14,596 nucleotides of DNA, from NCBI GenBank assembly GCA_934317205.1, contig CAKREL010000062.1, positions 1 to 14,596 on the forward strand. The letters run 5' to 3'. The number at the start of each line of letters is the position of its first letter. Position 1 is the stretch's first letter. The stretch is from an uncultured Eubacterium sp. (lineage in GTDB: Bacteria > Bacillota > Clostridia > Lachnospirales > Lachnospiraceae). The translations under genes and the position numbers were made by a program. The notes below the pieces were generated by a model. It was not told the DNA's origin and made no database searches. It saw only the letters and a list, made by a program, of their open reading frames with translations. Below are positions 6,427 to 13,538 of the stretch, one piece after another.

Positions 6427-6864
6427 TCACTTTTCCTGCATCGCATTGCTTAATATCTTGATCAATTCTAGTACACTGGCGAACTGATATGTGATATTTT
6501 TTTCCATCCACTGGATTTCCCCCTGCCAGGATGAATTCTGTCTGTATCTGACATTCAGTAAAAATGTACCCGCTTTTCCGCGTTTGACCAACACTTCTTC
6601 CGGTGTACAAATTTTCTCCGGCTTCGGTTCAACGATCTGCTCCTTTTTTTCAAACGAGCGTATCTGCGTTGACGCCTGCGGAAAACGTATGCGGTCAAAA
6701 AATGCTTCTGCTTCTTCAATCAAACGAATAATATTGCTAAACTTAATTGCATCTTCACTATAACAATGATAAATTTCTCCTGACATTTCACCATCTACAA
6801 TACTGTCAATACAGATACTGATCAGGTTCGGCACATGCCAGGCAATTGGATGATTCTGCTCCAT
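6427..6864 (-). CDS. Uncharacterised 145-aa protein with RQNSSWQG motif
   Basis: I do not recognise a named function. The protein is soluble, with no signal peptide or membrane segment. An N-terminal part (about 15-70) contains GEIYHCYSEDAIKFSN and ends in DRIRFPQASTQIRSF. A Lys/Glu/Pro linker (about 71-95) leads to a C-terminal module FLLNVRYRQNSSWQGEIQW with a following helix VLELIKILSNAM. From memory, small clostridial hypothetical proteins share this RQN-SWQG layout, but I cannot name a family. The SARP-like regulator gene lies 75 nt upstream on the same strand with no terminator between, so the two are probably cotranscribed. GGAGG is about 16 nt from the ATG, a long spacing that suggests modest translation; an earlier in-leader ATG hits a stop after two codons. 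Confidence 0.75.
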   Translation of the reverse strand: MEQNHPIAWHVPNLISICIDSIVDGEMSGEIYHCYSEDAIKFSNIIRLIEEAEAFFDRIRFPQASTQIRSFEKKEQIVEPKPEKICTPEEVLVKRGKAGTFLLNVRYRQNSSWQGEIQWMEKNITYQFASVLELIKILSNAMQEK

Positions 6865-6939
6865 ATTTTATGCCATCCCCCCTCCATAATCTGTCTGGTC
6901 TGTTCCAAAGGAGCCTCGATTGAGATAAAACCCAAGATT

Positions 6940-8187
6940 TTACCATACACCCTGCTCACCATTGAACTTAATCGGCGAATCCAGATTTTCTACATCCGCT
7001 ACAGATGACACAAAAAATTCAAGATTTTTTGCCCAGCTTTTATGTTCTCTTGCATAATATTTGCGCAGGCGGTCAAAAATCATTTTACAACTTTCCTTGT
7101 CTGTCCCAATCAGAAGAATCAAGTACTGAGATGCACTGTATTTTGTAAAAGAATCTCCTTTGCGCAGGCAATGCTGTACCGTTTTCTGCAGTTCATCCAT
7201 CATAAACTCCAGCTTTTCTGGCTTTTCCATTGGATGTCCCTTACCATCTGTCAGACTACAGAGCATCAGATACGCAGATTGTCCACTTCGTTCCAACATG
7301 CGTGATACCAGCCGGTAGCTGTCCCTAAAACTCGGCAGTCCACAATAATACGCACCGCCCTGTTCTTCCTCTTCTTTCAAGCGGTCCTTGATCTCTGTAA
7401 TTTCTTTCGGCTTTGTATAATTGATCTGATTGCTCATCTCTTCAAACTGCTTCATCAGCCTCTCAGAAGGATTGATTCCAAGTTCCTCAAAAAACAGCTT
7501 TGCAGTATCCTCATACTCTTTCATAGCTTCCCGATACTGCTTCAATCCCATATAACACTCAATCTTTACGCTCTGCCATTCATCAAAAGGATACAATTTG
7601 CAGGCAGTATCACAATAGCTCAGTGCTTCTTTATAGTTTCCTCTATGAATCAGAATCGCACAGAGACTTTTCAAAGACTGCGTATATATCTTCTTATACT
7701 GAATGCTTTCAATAAGTACCCATTCTTCTCCGGACAGATCCGGCAAAAATTCCCCATGATACATACGACAGATTTTTTTCAGCAGTTCTTCTTTGTGTCT
7801 GACATCATTACTGGCTTCTTCTTCCTTATACAGAGAAATAAATGTTCTGGCATCCACAATCGTTTTCATTGGAGCCTGCCAACTGTAAATACCTTTTTTA
7901 ATATTTACATATTCTGCTTCAGGCAGACCTGCTTCCACGATCATCTTTTTTAAACGATGGACCGTCACGCGAAGATTATTGGCTGCATCAGCCAGTTCGT
8001 CCCGCCCGTACAATAAAGACAATAATTTTTCGCGGGCAATCCCCTGTTCTCCATAGTATAATAATATCTGCAGCAATTTCATTGCCTTTGTCGTAGTATT
8101 CTTTCCAAATGCTATCGGCTGTTCCCCATACATAACAGAAAAGTCACCCAGCATGTGGACTTCTAATACTGCTAATTTTTCACTCAT
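6940..8187 (-). CDS. SARP/BTAD-type transcriptional regulator with degenerate GGDEF-like C-terminus
   Basis: This 415-aa protein starts with an OmpR-like winged helix (about 8-105), visible in VHMLGDFSVMYGEQPI and NNLRVTVHRLKKMI. A bacterial transcriptional activator domain follows (about 110-255), a TPR-like bundle with ALSYCDTACKLYPFDEW and AMKEYEDTAKLFFEELGINP. After a charged linker (260-277) the C-terminal part (about 285-400) contains LRKGDSFTKYSASQYLILL. This aligns with the usual R-x-GD-x(4)-RYGGDEF-x-x-LL of diguanylate cyclases, but SASQY replaces GGDEF, so it should be catalytically dead and may only bind a ligand or dimerise. It is a DNA-binding cytoplasmic regulator. Its promoter diverges from the transglutaminase/pilus operon, which makes that operon a candidate target. 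GAGGA precedes the ATG. Confidence 0.85.
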   Translation of the reverse strand: MSEKLAVLEVHMLGDFSVMYGEQPIAFGKNTTTKAMKLLQILLYYGEQGIAREKLLSLLYGRDELADAANNLRVTVHRLKKMIVEAGLPEAEYVNIKKGIYSWQAPMKTIVDARTFISLYKEEEASNDVRHKEELLKKICRMYHGEFLPDLSGEEWVLIESIQYKKIYTQSLKSLCAILIHRGNYKEALSYCDTACKLYPFDEWQSVKIECYMGLKQYREAMKEYEDTAKLFFEELGINPSERLMKQFEEMSNQINYTKPKEITEIKDRLKEEEEQGGAYYCGLPSFRDSYRLVSRMLERSGQSAYLMLCSLTDGKGHPMEKPEKLEFMMDELQKTVQHCLRKGDSFTKYSASQYLILLIGTDKESCKMIFDRLRKYYAREHKSWAKNLEFFVSSVADVENLDSPIKFNGEQGVW

Positions 8188-8232
8188 GTTTTTTCCTCGT
8201 TTCTTATTAACGATTTTATCTTTCCTATTCTC

Positions 8233-8261
8233 ATTTTAAAAGTACAGCATCTTTTTGTCAA
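8233..8261 (-). promoter_or_regulatory. Consensus promoter of the SARP-like regulator
   Basis: On the minus strand TTGACA (8256-8261, 6/6) and TAAAAT (8233-8238, 5/6) are 17 bp apart. This is one of the best sigma-A promoters in the window and implies constitutive or repressible expression. Confidence 0.8.
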
Positions 8262-8317
8262 TCATAATCTATATAGCGCAGACAGTGTTACCATTTTGAT
8301 GCCTACGCACAACAAAT

Positions 8318-8346
8318 TTGTCAATAAAAAGCAAGTATGATATACT
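8318..8346 (+). promoter_or_regulatory. Promoter of the transglutaminase/pilus operon
   Basis: TTGTCA (8318-8323) and TATACT (8341-8346) are exactly 17 bp apart. An ATG at 8337 lies inside this promoter, so it cannot be the start of the downstream gene if this promoter is used. Between this and the divergent regulator promoter lie about 56 bp, room for a shared operator. Confidence 0.7.
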
Positions 8347-8405
8347 TATTTGCAAGAAAATTACACGGATTATACCGCATTTTTCATGGAAAGGAGGCTG
8401 ATTCC

Positions 8406-9377
8406 GTGCGTTATCGCATTCAACTACATCAGCAGGCACAAGGAATCAGATTCTTTCTCTTCCTTATGCTTGTGCTGTGCCTGCTGACAGGCGTAGCCTG
8501 CTCATCTTCAGATTCAGCAAATGCTTCTGATAGTAAAAACTCTGACGCCGGCAGCAGAGATGCTATTCCGCAAGTTCTTACAGCCAAAGCTTCCGGTGAA
8601 GTAACTTACGGTTCTGACCTTGTCTCTCTGGATGCATCTCACACATCAGACGGCTATGTGATGCTGCGTTACAATGGAAGTAATGAAAAAGTAAAACTTC
8701 AGATTACCCTTCCGGACGGCACGGAATATACATACCCAGTAACAGCTTCCGATGATTACTCCGTCTATTCACTTCCCGGTGGAAATGGTTCTTACAAATT
8801 TACTTTACTGGAGTCTGTATCTATAGAAAATAATCTGTATGCAATCTCTTTTACCCAGGATTTAAATGTACAGATAACGAATGAATTTTTGCCTTTTTTA
8901 TACCCGAATTTCTATGTGAATTTTACCACAGATTCTGCCTGTGTAAAAAAAGGTGAGGAATTGGTGCAAGGCTGCTCCTCAGATTTGGATGCCATCACAA
9001 ATATTTATAACTACGTAATCAAAAATATTTCTTATGACCAGGAAAAAGCTGATTCCGTTCCATACGGTTATGTCCCTTCTCCGGATGAAACTTTAAGTTC
9101 CGGCACCGGCATTTGTTTTGATTATGCATCTTTGATGTCCGCCATGCTCCGCTCACAACGGATTCCGACCAAGCTTGACGTCGGCTATTCCGGTGATGTC
9201 TACCACGCCTGGATCAGCTGCTATGTATCAGAAATCGGATGGGTGGACAATATCATTGAATTTGATGGAAAAAACTGGTCTATCATGGATCCTACCCTGG
9301 CAGCCAATAACAGTGCTTCCGATGTCAAAAAATACGTCGGTGACGGAAGTCATTACATAACCAAATATACCTACTAA
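8406..9377 (+). CDS. Secreted transglutaminase-like (papain-fold) protein
   Basis: With a GTG start at 8406 the protein has 323 residues. AAGGAGG lies 8 nt upstream of this GTG, while the longer reading from 8337 would start inside the promoter. Residues 15-31 are a hydrophobic signal segment ending LLTGVAC, possibly a lipoprotein signal with Cys32, though the box is imperfect. A Ser/Asp/Asn-rich linker (33-52) follows, then a beta-rich region. The C-terminal transglutaminase-core shows Cys237 in GTGICFDYA, His267 in YHAWISCY and Asp295 in WSIMDPTL, a complete catalytic triad. The fold is used by proteases, amidases and cross-linking enzymes; substrate is unknown. It is the first gene of the pilus-like operon, 52 nt before the platform gene, so it may process a pilin or a cell-wall component. 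Confidence 0.85.
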   Translation: MRYRIQLHQQAQGIRFFLFLMLVLCLLTGVACSSSDSANASDSKNSDAGSRDAIPQVLTAKASGEVTYGSDLVSLDASHTSDGYVMLRYNGSNEKVKLQITLPDGTEYTYPVTASDDYSVYSLPGGNGSYKFTLLESVSIENNLYAISFTQDLNVQITNEFLPFLYPNFYVNFTTDSACVKKGEELVQGCSSDLDAITNIYNYVIKNISYDQEKADSVPYGYVPSPDETLSSGTGICFDYASLMSAMLRSQRIPTKLDVGYSGDVYHAWISCYVSEIGWVDNIIEFDGKNWSIMDPTLAANNSASDVKKYVGDGSHYITKYTY

Positions 9378-9429
9378 TATAGACTGAAACATCCTATATA
9401 AAAAATGAAATGAATGGAGGAAATAACGA

Positions 9430-10482
9430 ATGGGAACGCAGGCGCAGCAAAAATCTTTATCCAATCCGGAAATTGCGTCATTCTGCAGTGAAATGTCCAT
9501 GATTTTAAAATCAGGCATCTCAGCACTGGAAGGTCTGGAGCTTCTGATAGAAGATACGCAAAACGAACAGGAAAAAGCACTACTTAATGAAATGTACCAG
9601 GTTTTGATGGCCGGGGACACTTTTTCAGATGCACTGGAAAAAACCGGGGTATTCCCTCCCTATCTGATCCGTATGACACAAATCGGTGAAGAAACCGGCC
9701 GTCTCGATGATGTCATGACATCACTTGCACTGCATTATACCAGGGAGGAATCACTAAACCGCAACATCCGTAACTCCCTCTCTTACCCACTGATCATGAT
9801 TCTTATGATGCTCGTTGTTATCGTAATCCTCATGACAAAAGTAATGCCTGTCTTTCAGCAGGTCTTCCGGCAGCTGGGTACAGAAATGACGGGACTTTCA
9901 CGTGGTATTCTAATGATCGGCAATGGACTTTCCCACTATGCACTTGTTTTTATTGTACTGATCGTATGTCTGGTGACAGCCGGCTTCTATCTCACACGTA
10001 CAGCAAAAGGGCATATATTGCTTGGTAAACTAGGACACGCTTTCCGTCCTTCCCGGGAGATTTCTGAAAAAACTTCCGTCTGCCGCTTCGCAGGTGCCAT
10101 GGCCCTGGCCTTAAAAAGTGGGCTGACACCGGAACGTGGACTGGAATTATCGAAAAATCTGATTGAAGATGAATATTTCCATCAAAAAATCAAGAACTGT
10201 TATAAAGATATGGAAAATGGAACCGAACTTTCCACTGCCCTTGTGAATGCAAAAATATTTACCGGTGTATATGCCCGCATGACTTCCATTGCCGGCAAAT
10301 CCGGTATGATAGATGAAGTAATGGAACAGATCGCAGATCGCTGCGAAGAAGAATTGAATGAACGCATTACCGCTTTTATTGCAGTTCTGGAACCGACACT
10401 TGTCATTATCCTCTCTGTGATCGTTGGAATCATTCTTCTATCTGTTATGCTGCCACTGCTAGGCATCATGGCAGGTTTATAA
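9430..10482 (+). CDS. Type IV pilus/type II secretion inner-membrane platform protein (PilC/GspF family)
   Basis: This 350-aa protein carries two T2SSF repeats. The first holds SMILKSGISALEGLELL and IGEETGRLDDVM (about 86-96); the second holds ALALKSGLTPERGLELS and IAGKSGMIDEVM (about 287-298). Membrane segments are near 120-140, 170-188 and 322-348, the last in the typical EPTLVIILSVIVGIILL context. Such proteins sit in the inner (here cytoplasmic) membrane, couple the ATPase to the growing pilus, and position pilin subunits. It is somewhat shorter than Gram-negative PilC (about 400), as is common in Gram-positive versions such as ComGB. GGAGG precedes the ATG. Confidence 0.92.
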   Translation: MGTQAQQKSLSNPEIASFCSEMSMILKSGISALEGLELLIEDTQNEQEKALLNEMYQVLMAGDTFSDALEKTGVFPPYLIRMTQIGEETGRLDDVMTSLALHYTREESLNRNIRNSLSYPLIMILMMLVVIVILMTKVMPVFQQVFRQLGTEMTGLSRGILMIGNGLSHYALVFIVLIVCLVTAGFYLTRTAKGHILLGKLGHAFRPSREISEKTSVCRFAGAMALALKSGLTPERGLELSKNLIEDEYFHQKIKNCYKDMENGTELSTALVNAKIFTGVYARMTSIAGKSGMIDEVMEQIADRCEEELNERITAFIAVLEPTLVIILSVIVGIILLSVMLPLLGIMAGL

Positions 10483-10495
10483 CGGAGGTGCCCAA

Positions 10496-10849
10496 ATGTT
10501 TCAACGAAAACAGGAACGATTTTATCATGAACGACATACACATCCTTTTCGGAATCTGTGTCTGTCCCTGCTTGTCTTTTTTGGTATCTGCGGACTATTT
10601 TTCGGAGGAATCTCACACATGTCTGCCAGGGCTGTTCAGGAGCAGAAAACAAGTCTGGAAAATGCACTCTGGCGTGGAGTTACCCAGTATTATACGCTGG
10701 AAGGACATTATCCTGAAACACTTCAGGATCTAAAAGATGCCTCTGGTATCCAGTATGATACAAATCTCTTTTTTGTAGATTATCAGATTGCAGGAGCTAA
10801 TCTCCTGCCAGACATTACAGTAATCAACCGACAGGAGGTAGGAAAATGA
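10496..10849 (+). CDS. Small single-span protein, pseudopilin-like
   Basis: This 117-aa protein has a basic, His-rich N-terminus (1-20), one membrane span (about 21-40) and an extracytoplasmic part. The segment ENALWRGVTQYYTLEGHYPE resembles the region after the N-terminal helix in type IV pilins and pseudopilins, where an alpha-helix leads into Y-x(5)-YP. There is no GFTLIE-type prepilin cleavage motif, so it may not be processed by a prepilin peptidase. It begins 13 nt after the platform gene behind GGAGG, and its stop overlaps the next start as ATGA. A structural role in the pilus-like machine is inferred from position and topology only. Confidence 0.75.
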   Translation: MFQRKQERFYHERHTHPFRNLCLSLLVFFGICGLFFGGISHMSARAVQEQKTSLENALWRGVTQYYTLEGHYPETLQDLKDASGIQYDTNLFFVDYQIAGANLLPDITVINRQEVGK

Positions 10850-11331
10850 AACACATGAGCGAACGCAGACATGTCATTGATTTTCTGTTTCCTCTGGCAC
10901 TCTTTTTTGTACTGACTGCCACTTCCGTAGCTCTGGTCGTACTTGCATCCGGTATCTACAGCCGACAGGTAAACGATTCGGAAGATTCTTTTTCCAGCCG
11001 CACTGCACTGGCATATGTGACTGAAAAGCTGCATCAGAACGATACCTGCGACACCATTGATACGGGGAACTTTGACGGTCAGAATGCCATCATCATTCAT
11101 CAGACTTATGCAGACCAGTCGTATGTTACTTATCTGTATCAATATGATGGGTATCTCAGAGAGCTTTTCATCCGGGAAGATGTCTCTGCCACCGCCTCCG
11201 ATGGCCGTAAGATACTTTCTGTGAATAATTTTACATTTGAAAAATCACAAAATGGCATTTTCCATCTGTCTTGTACTAATGAGGACGGAAGCATATCTGA
11301 TACTTATGTCAGTATTAAAAGCACACCGTAA
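10846..11331 (+). CDS. DUF4860-type membrane protein, probable pilus-machinery component
   Basis: This 161-aa protein has a short basic start, one membrane span (about 12-36) and an outside domain with YVTYLYQYDGYLRELFIRE. From memory it fits DUF4860, a clostridial family found beside type II secretion-like genes. The layout (N-terminal helix, then a small beta-rich domain) is that of minor pseudopilins, but no prepilin peptidase site is evident. AGGAGG is 7 nt before the first ATG, favouring it over a second ATG three codons on. Translationally coupled to the preceding gene by ATGA. Confidence 0.75.
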   Translation: MKHMSERRHVIDFLFPLALFFVLTATSVALVVLASGIYSRQVNDSEDSFSSRTALAYVTEKLHQNDTCDTIDTGNFDGQNAIIIHQTYADQSYVTYLYQYDGYLRELFIREDVSATASDGRKILSVNNFTFEKSQNGIFHLSCTNEDGSISDTYVSIKSTP

Positions 11332-11347
11332 TACATAGGAGCACGTT

Positions 11348-11875
11348 ATGAAACGAACACCTGCAAAACGTTCCAGCCTGTTTCTGCTGGAACTGATCAT
11401 AGCAATTTTATTTTTCAGTCTGACTTCAGCAGTCTGCGTACAAATTTTTGTACGGGCACATCTGATCAGTCGTCAGACCCAGGAGCAGAATATGGCACTG
11501 GAAAAAATATCCGGATTTACAGAAGTCTTTCTGGCGGGCGCTTCCATTGAAGATCTGCCCGGCGTCATAAAATCTGCCGGAGCTGATGAGCAATCCACTT
11601 CAGAAACTTTTTCTGACAATTCAGATAGCGGCATTTCCACACAAGAAGAAACTTCTTCCTATCAGATCTATTACGATGCTGACTGGCAGCCCTGTAACCC
11701 TGACAATGCAACCTTCCTGATCCAAATTCAGATTAAGCCACAAGGTGCCCTGCAGCATGGAACATTTTCCGCACAACGCTTAAATGCAGAAAATGAGAAC
11801 GATACTGATTCCATTCTCTATTCTGTGGAAACCGATTTCTGTCCCGCACCGGAAAAGGAGGCAGATCAGTCATGA
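11348..11875 (+). CDS. Prepilin-like protein with N-terminal methylation-type helix
   Basis: This 175-aa protein starts MKRTPAKRSS followed by LFLLELIIAILFFSL. If a prepilin peptidase cut after Ser10, the mature protein would have Glu at position 5, as in type IV pilins, although Gly is the usual residue before the cut. The rest is a long amphipathic helix, a Ser/Glu/Asp-rich region (about 78-100) and a short C-terminal domain with YQIYYDADWQPC. It is the best candidate for a processed pseudopilin in this operon. AGGAG precedes the ATG; its end overlaps the next start by ATGA. Confidence 0.78.
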   Translation: MKRTPAKRSSLFLLELIIAILFFSLTSAVCVQIFVRAHLISRQTQEQNMALEKISGFTEVFLAGASIEDLPGVIKSAGADEQSTSETFSDNSDSGISTQEETSSYQIYYDADWQPCNPDNATFLIQIQIKPQGALQHGTFSAQRLNAENENDTDSILYSVETDFCPAPEKEADQS

Positions 11876-12336
11876 AAAAAAATAAAAATGAGTCCTGGCC
11901 GGGATTTCAAATTGGCACATCCTACCTTCTGGTCATTTTCATTGTTATGTGTCTTGTCACTTTTGCAGTCTTATCACTGTCCAGTGCATTAAAAGACCAG
12001 TCCTACACAAAAAAAGCAGCTGATCATCAGACTGCTTATGCTTCCGCAAGTGCAGCTGCTTCTGCCCGGCTGGCAGATATTGATACTGCTTTACAGTCAG
12101 AAACACCTTATAATGAACTGCAAGATATAGACGATATCACTATTACCACGAAGGACAGCAACTGGCTCATCAGCTATTCGGTGCCAATGACAGAGAACCA
12201 GAATCTGGAAGTTTCCGTACTGGTCGATCCATCTGATGGTTCCCGACGCGTTATATGCTGGAAAGAAACAGCATCCTCTCAATGGACACAAAAAACAACC
12301 CTTCCTGTACTCGGAAGTAAAACAAACAATGATTAA
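11872..12336 (+). CDS. Small single-span protein, possible minor pilin (PilX-like position)
   Basis: This 154-aa protein has a lysine-rich N-terminus, one membrane span (about 17-40) and an Ala/Ser-rich helix HQTAYASASAAASARLADID followed by a small polar domain with ITTKDSNWLISYSV. There is no canonical prepilin signal. The gene order (prepilin-like gene, then this, then ATPase) and the ATGA coupling suggest a minor subunit of the pilus-like structure. The family is not recognised by me. Confidence 0.72.
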   Translation: MKKNKNESWPGFQIGTSYLLVIFIVMCLVTFAVLSLSSALKDQSYTKKAADHQTAYASASAAASARLADIDTALQSETPYNELQDIDDITITTKDSNWLISYSVPMTENQNLEVSVLVDPSDGSRRVICWKETASSQWTQKTTLPVLGSKTNND

Positions 12337-12352
12337 CATGGGGGAATAAAAT

Positions 12353-13408
12353 ATGAACGTAACTGAATTACTGCTAAAGGCAGTCACTGACCATGCATCG
12401 GATATTTTTATCGTTGCCGGTCTTCCGCCTTCTTATCGCGCTAATGGACGGATTCTTCGGGAAAATGAAGAGAAACTGATGCCAAAAGAGACGCAGGAAT
12501 GTGTAGAGGAAATCTATGCACTTGCCGGAAACCGTGATATTACACTTCTACTCGAACGTGGCGATGATGATTTCTCCTTTGCTGTTCCGGGCCTGTCCCG
12601 TTTCCGTGTCAGTGCATATAAACAACGTGGTGCATTATCTGCGGTCATCCGTGTTATTACCTTTGAGCTGCCTGATCCGAAGGATATCAGCATTCCGCAG
12701 TCCGTCATGGAATTCGCCGGATTATCCAAAGGTCTTGTTCTGGTCACCGGTCCCGCAGGAAGCGGAAAATCAACCACACTGGCCTGCCTCGTTAATCAGA
12801 TCAACCACACTATGGAAAAACATATTATTACACTGGAAGATCCGATAGAATACCTGCATCGCCATGATAAAAGTATTGTCAGCCAGCGTGAGATCAGCAT
12901 TGACACCCAAAGCTATGTCAAAGCTCTGCGCGCTTCTCTGCGCCAGAGCCCGGATGTCATTCTGCTTGGTGAAATGCGTGATTATGAGACCATCGACGTA
13001 GCCATGACTGCTGCTGAGACCGGACATCTGGTTTTTTCCACTCTTCATACCATCGGTGCTGCTAATACCGTAGATCGTATCATCGATGTTTTTCCGGCCA
13101 ACCAGCAACGTCAGATAGCAGTCCAGCTTTCTATGGTACTCCAGGCTGTCATCTGTCAGCAGCTTGTCCCGGCCACAGATGGTACACAAATACCTGTATT
13201 TGAAGTTATGACCGTGACACCGGCCATTCGAAATATGATCCGTGATAATAAGATCCCACAGATCGACGGAACCGTTTATTCCGCAAACAAAGAAGAGATG
13301 CATTCCACAGACTACAGTCTGCAGATGCTTGTCAAAGAAGGAAAGGTTGCTCCTGAAGTAGCACTGACTTACGCATCTAATCCTGAGATACTAAAAAAGA
13401 AACTTTAA
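12353..13408 (+). CDS. pilT: PilT-type pilus ATPase
   Basis: This 351-aa protein has the full set of secretion-ATPase motifs: Walker A GPAGSGKST at 133-141, Asp box ITLEDPIEYLH at 159-169, Walker B DVILLGEMRD at 201-210 with Glu207, and His box GHLVFSTLHT at 224-233. AIRNMIRDNKIPQI at 291-304 matches the AIRNLIRE retraction signature that is diagnostic of PilT rather than PilB, and the four-cysteine zinc site of PilB is absent. Length agrees with PilT (about 345). The protein forms a cytoplasmic hexamer acting on the platform protein encoded by the first pilus gene of this operon. It is the only assembly-type ATPase in the window and lies last in its operon. The hairpin that follows could end the transcript. 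Confidence 0.92.
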   Translation: MNVTELLLKAVTDHASDIFIVAGLPPSYRANGRILRENEEKLMPKETQECVEEIYALAGNRDITLLLERGDDDFSFAVPGLSRFRVSAYKQRGALSAVIRVITFELPDPKDISIPQSVMEFAGLSKGLVLVTGPAGSGKSTTLACLVNQINHTMEKHIITLEDPIEYLHRHDKSIVSQREISIDTQSYVKALRASLRQSPDVILLGEMRDYETIDVAMTAAETGHLVFSTLHTIGAANTVDRIIDVFPANQQRQIAVQLSMVLQAVICQQLVPATDGTQIPVFEVMTVTPAIRNMIRDNKIPQIDGTVYSANKEEMHSTDYSLQMLVKEGKVAPEVALTYASNPEILKKKL

Positions 13409-13419
13409 AATTTGATAGC

Positions 13420-13448
13420 TAATGCAAATATTGTAAATATTTGTATTA
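13420..13448 (+). terminator. AT-rich hairpin after pilT, possible weak terminator
   Basis: A 13-bp inverted repeat around the loop GTA (CAAATATT/AATATTTG core at 13425-13443, extended by TAATG/TATTA with one G-U) starts 12 nt after the pilT stop. Only a short T-run follows, and the stem is nearly all A-T, so it may be weak or may instead be a regulatory site. Confidence 0.4.
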
Positions 13449-13464
13449 TTTAGTAAAAAAGTTC

Positions 13465-13493
13465 TTTCTTTCTTCCCTGAAAGACGTTATAAT
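13465..13493 (+). promoter_or_regulatory. Promoter of the purine permease gene
   Basis: A perfect -10 TATAAT lies at 13488-13493. The hexamer 17 bp upstream is TTTCTT, a poor -35. I looked for a purine riboswitch in the leader (13500-13538) and there is not enough room; none is present. Confidence 0.5.
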
Positions 13494-13538
13494 GTGTGAG
13501 TTACTCATTTCATTTAACAAACTAAGGAGAGGGAAGTT

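Noticed and set aside
6353..6610. An 85-codon minus-strand frame overlapping the end of the 145-aa gene
   Set aside because: It overlaps a better coding frame and runs through the terminator hairpin at 6360-6409.
13409..13538. Purine riboswitch upstream of the permease
   Set aside because: The leader after the TATAAT box is only about 40 nt and shows none of the purine aptamer core.
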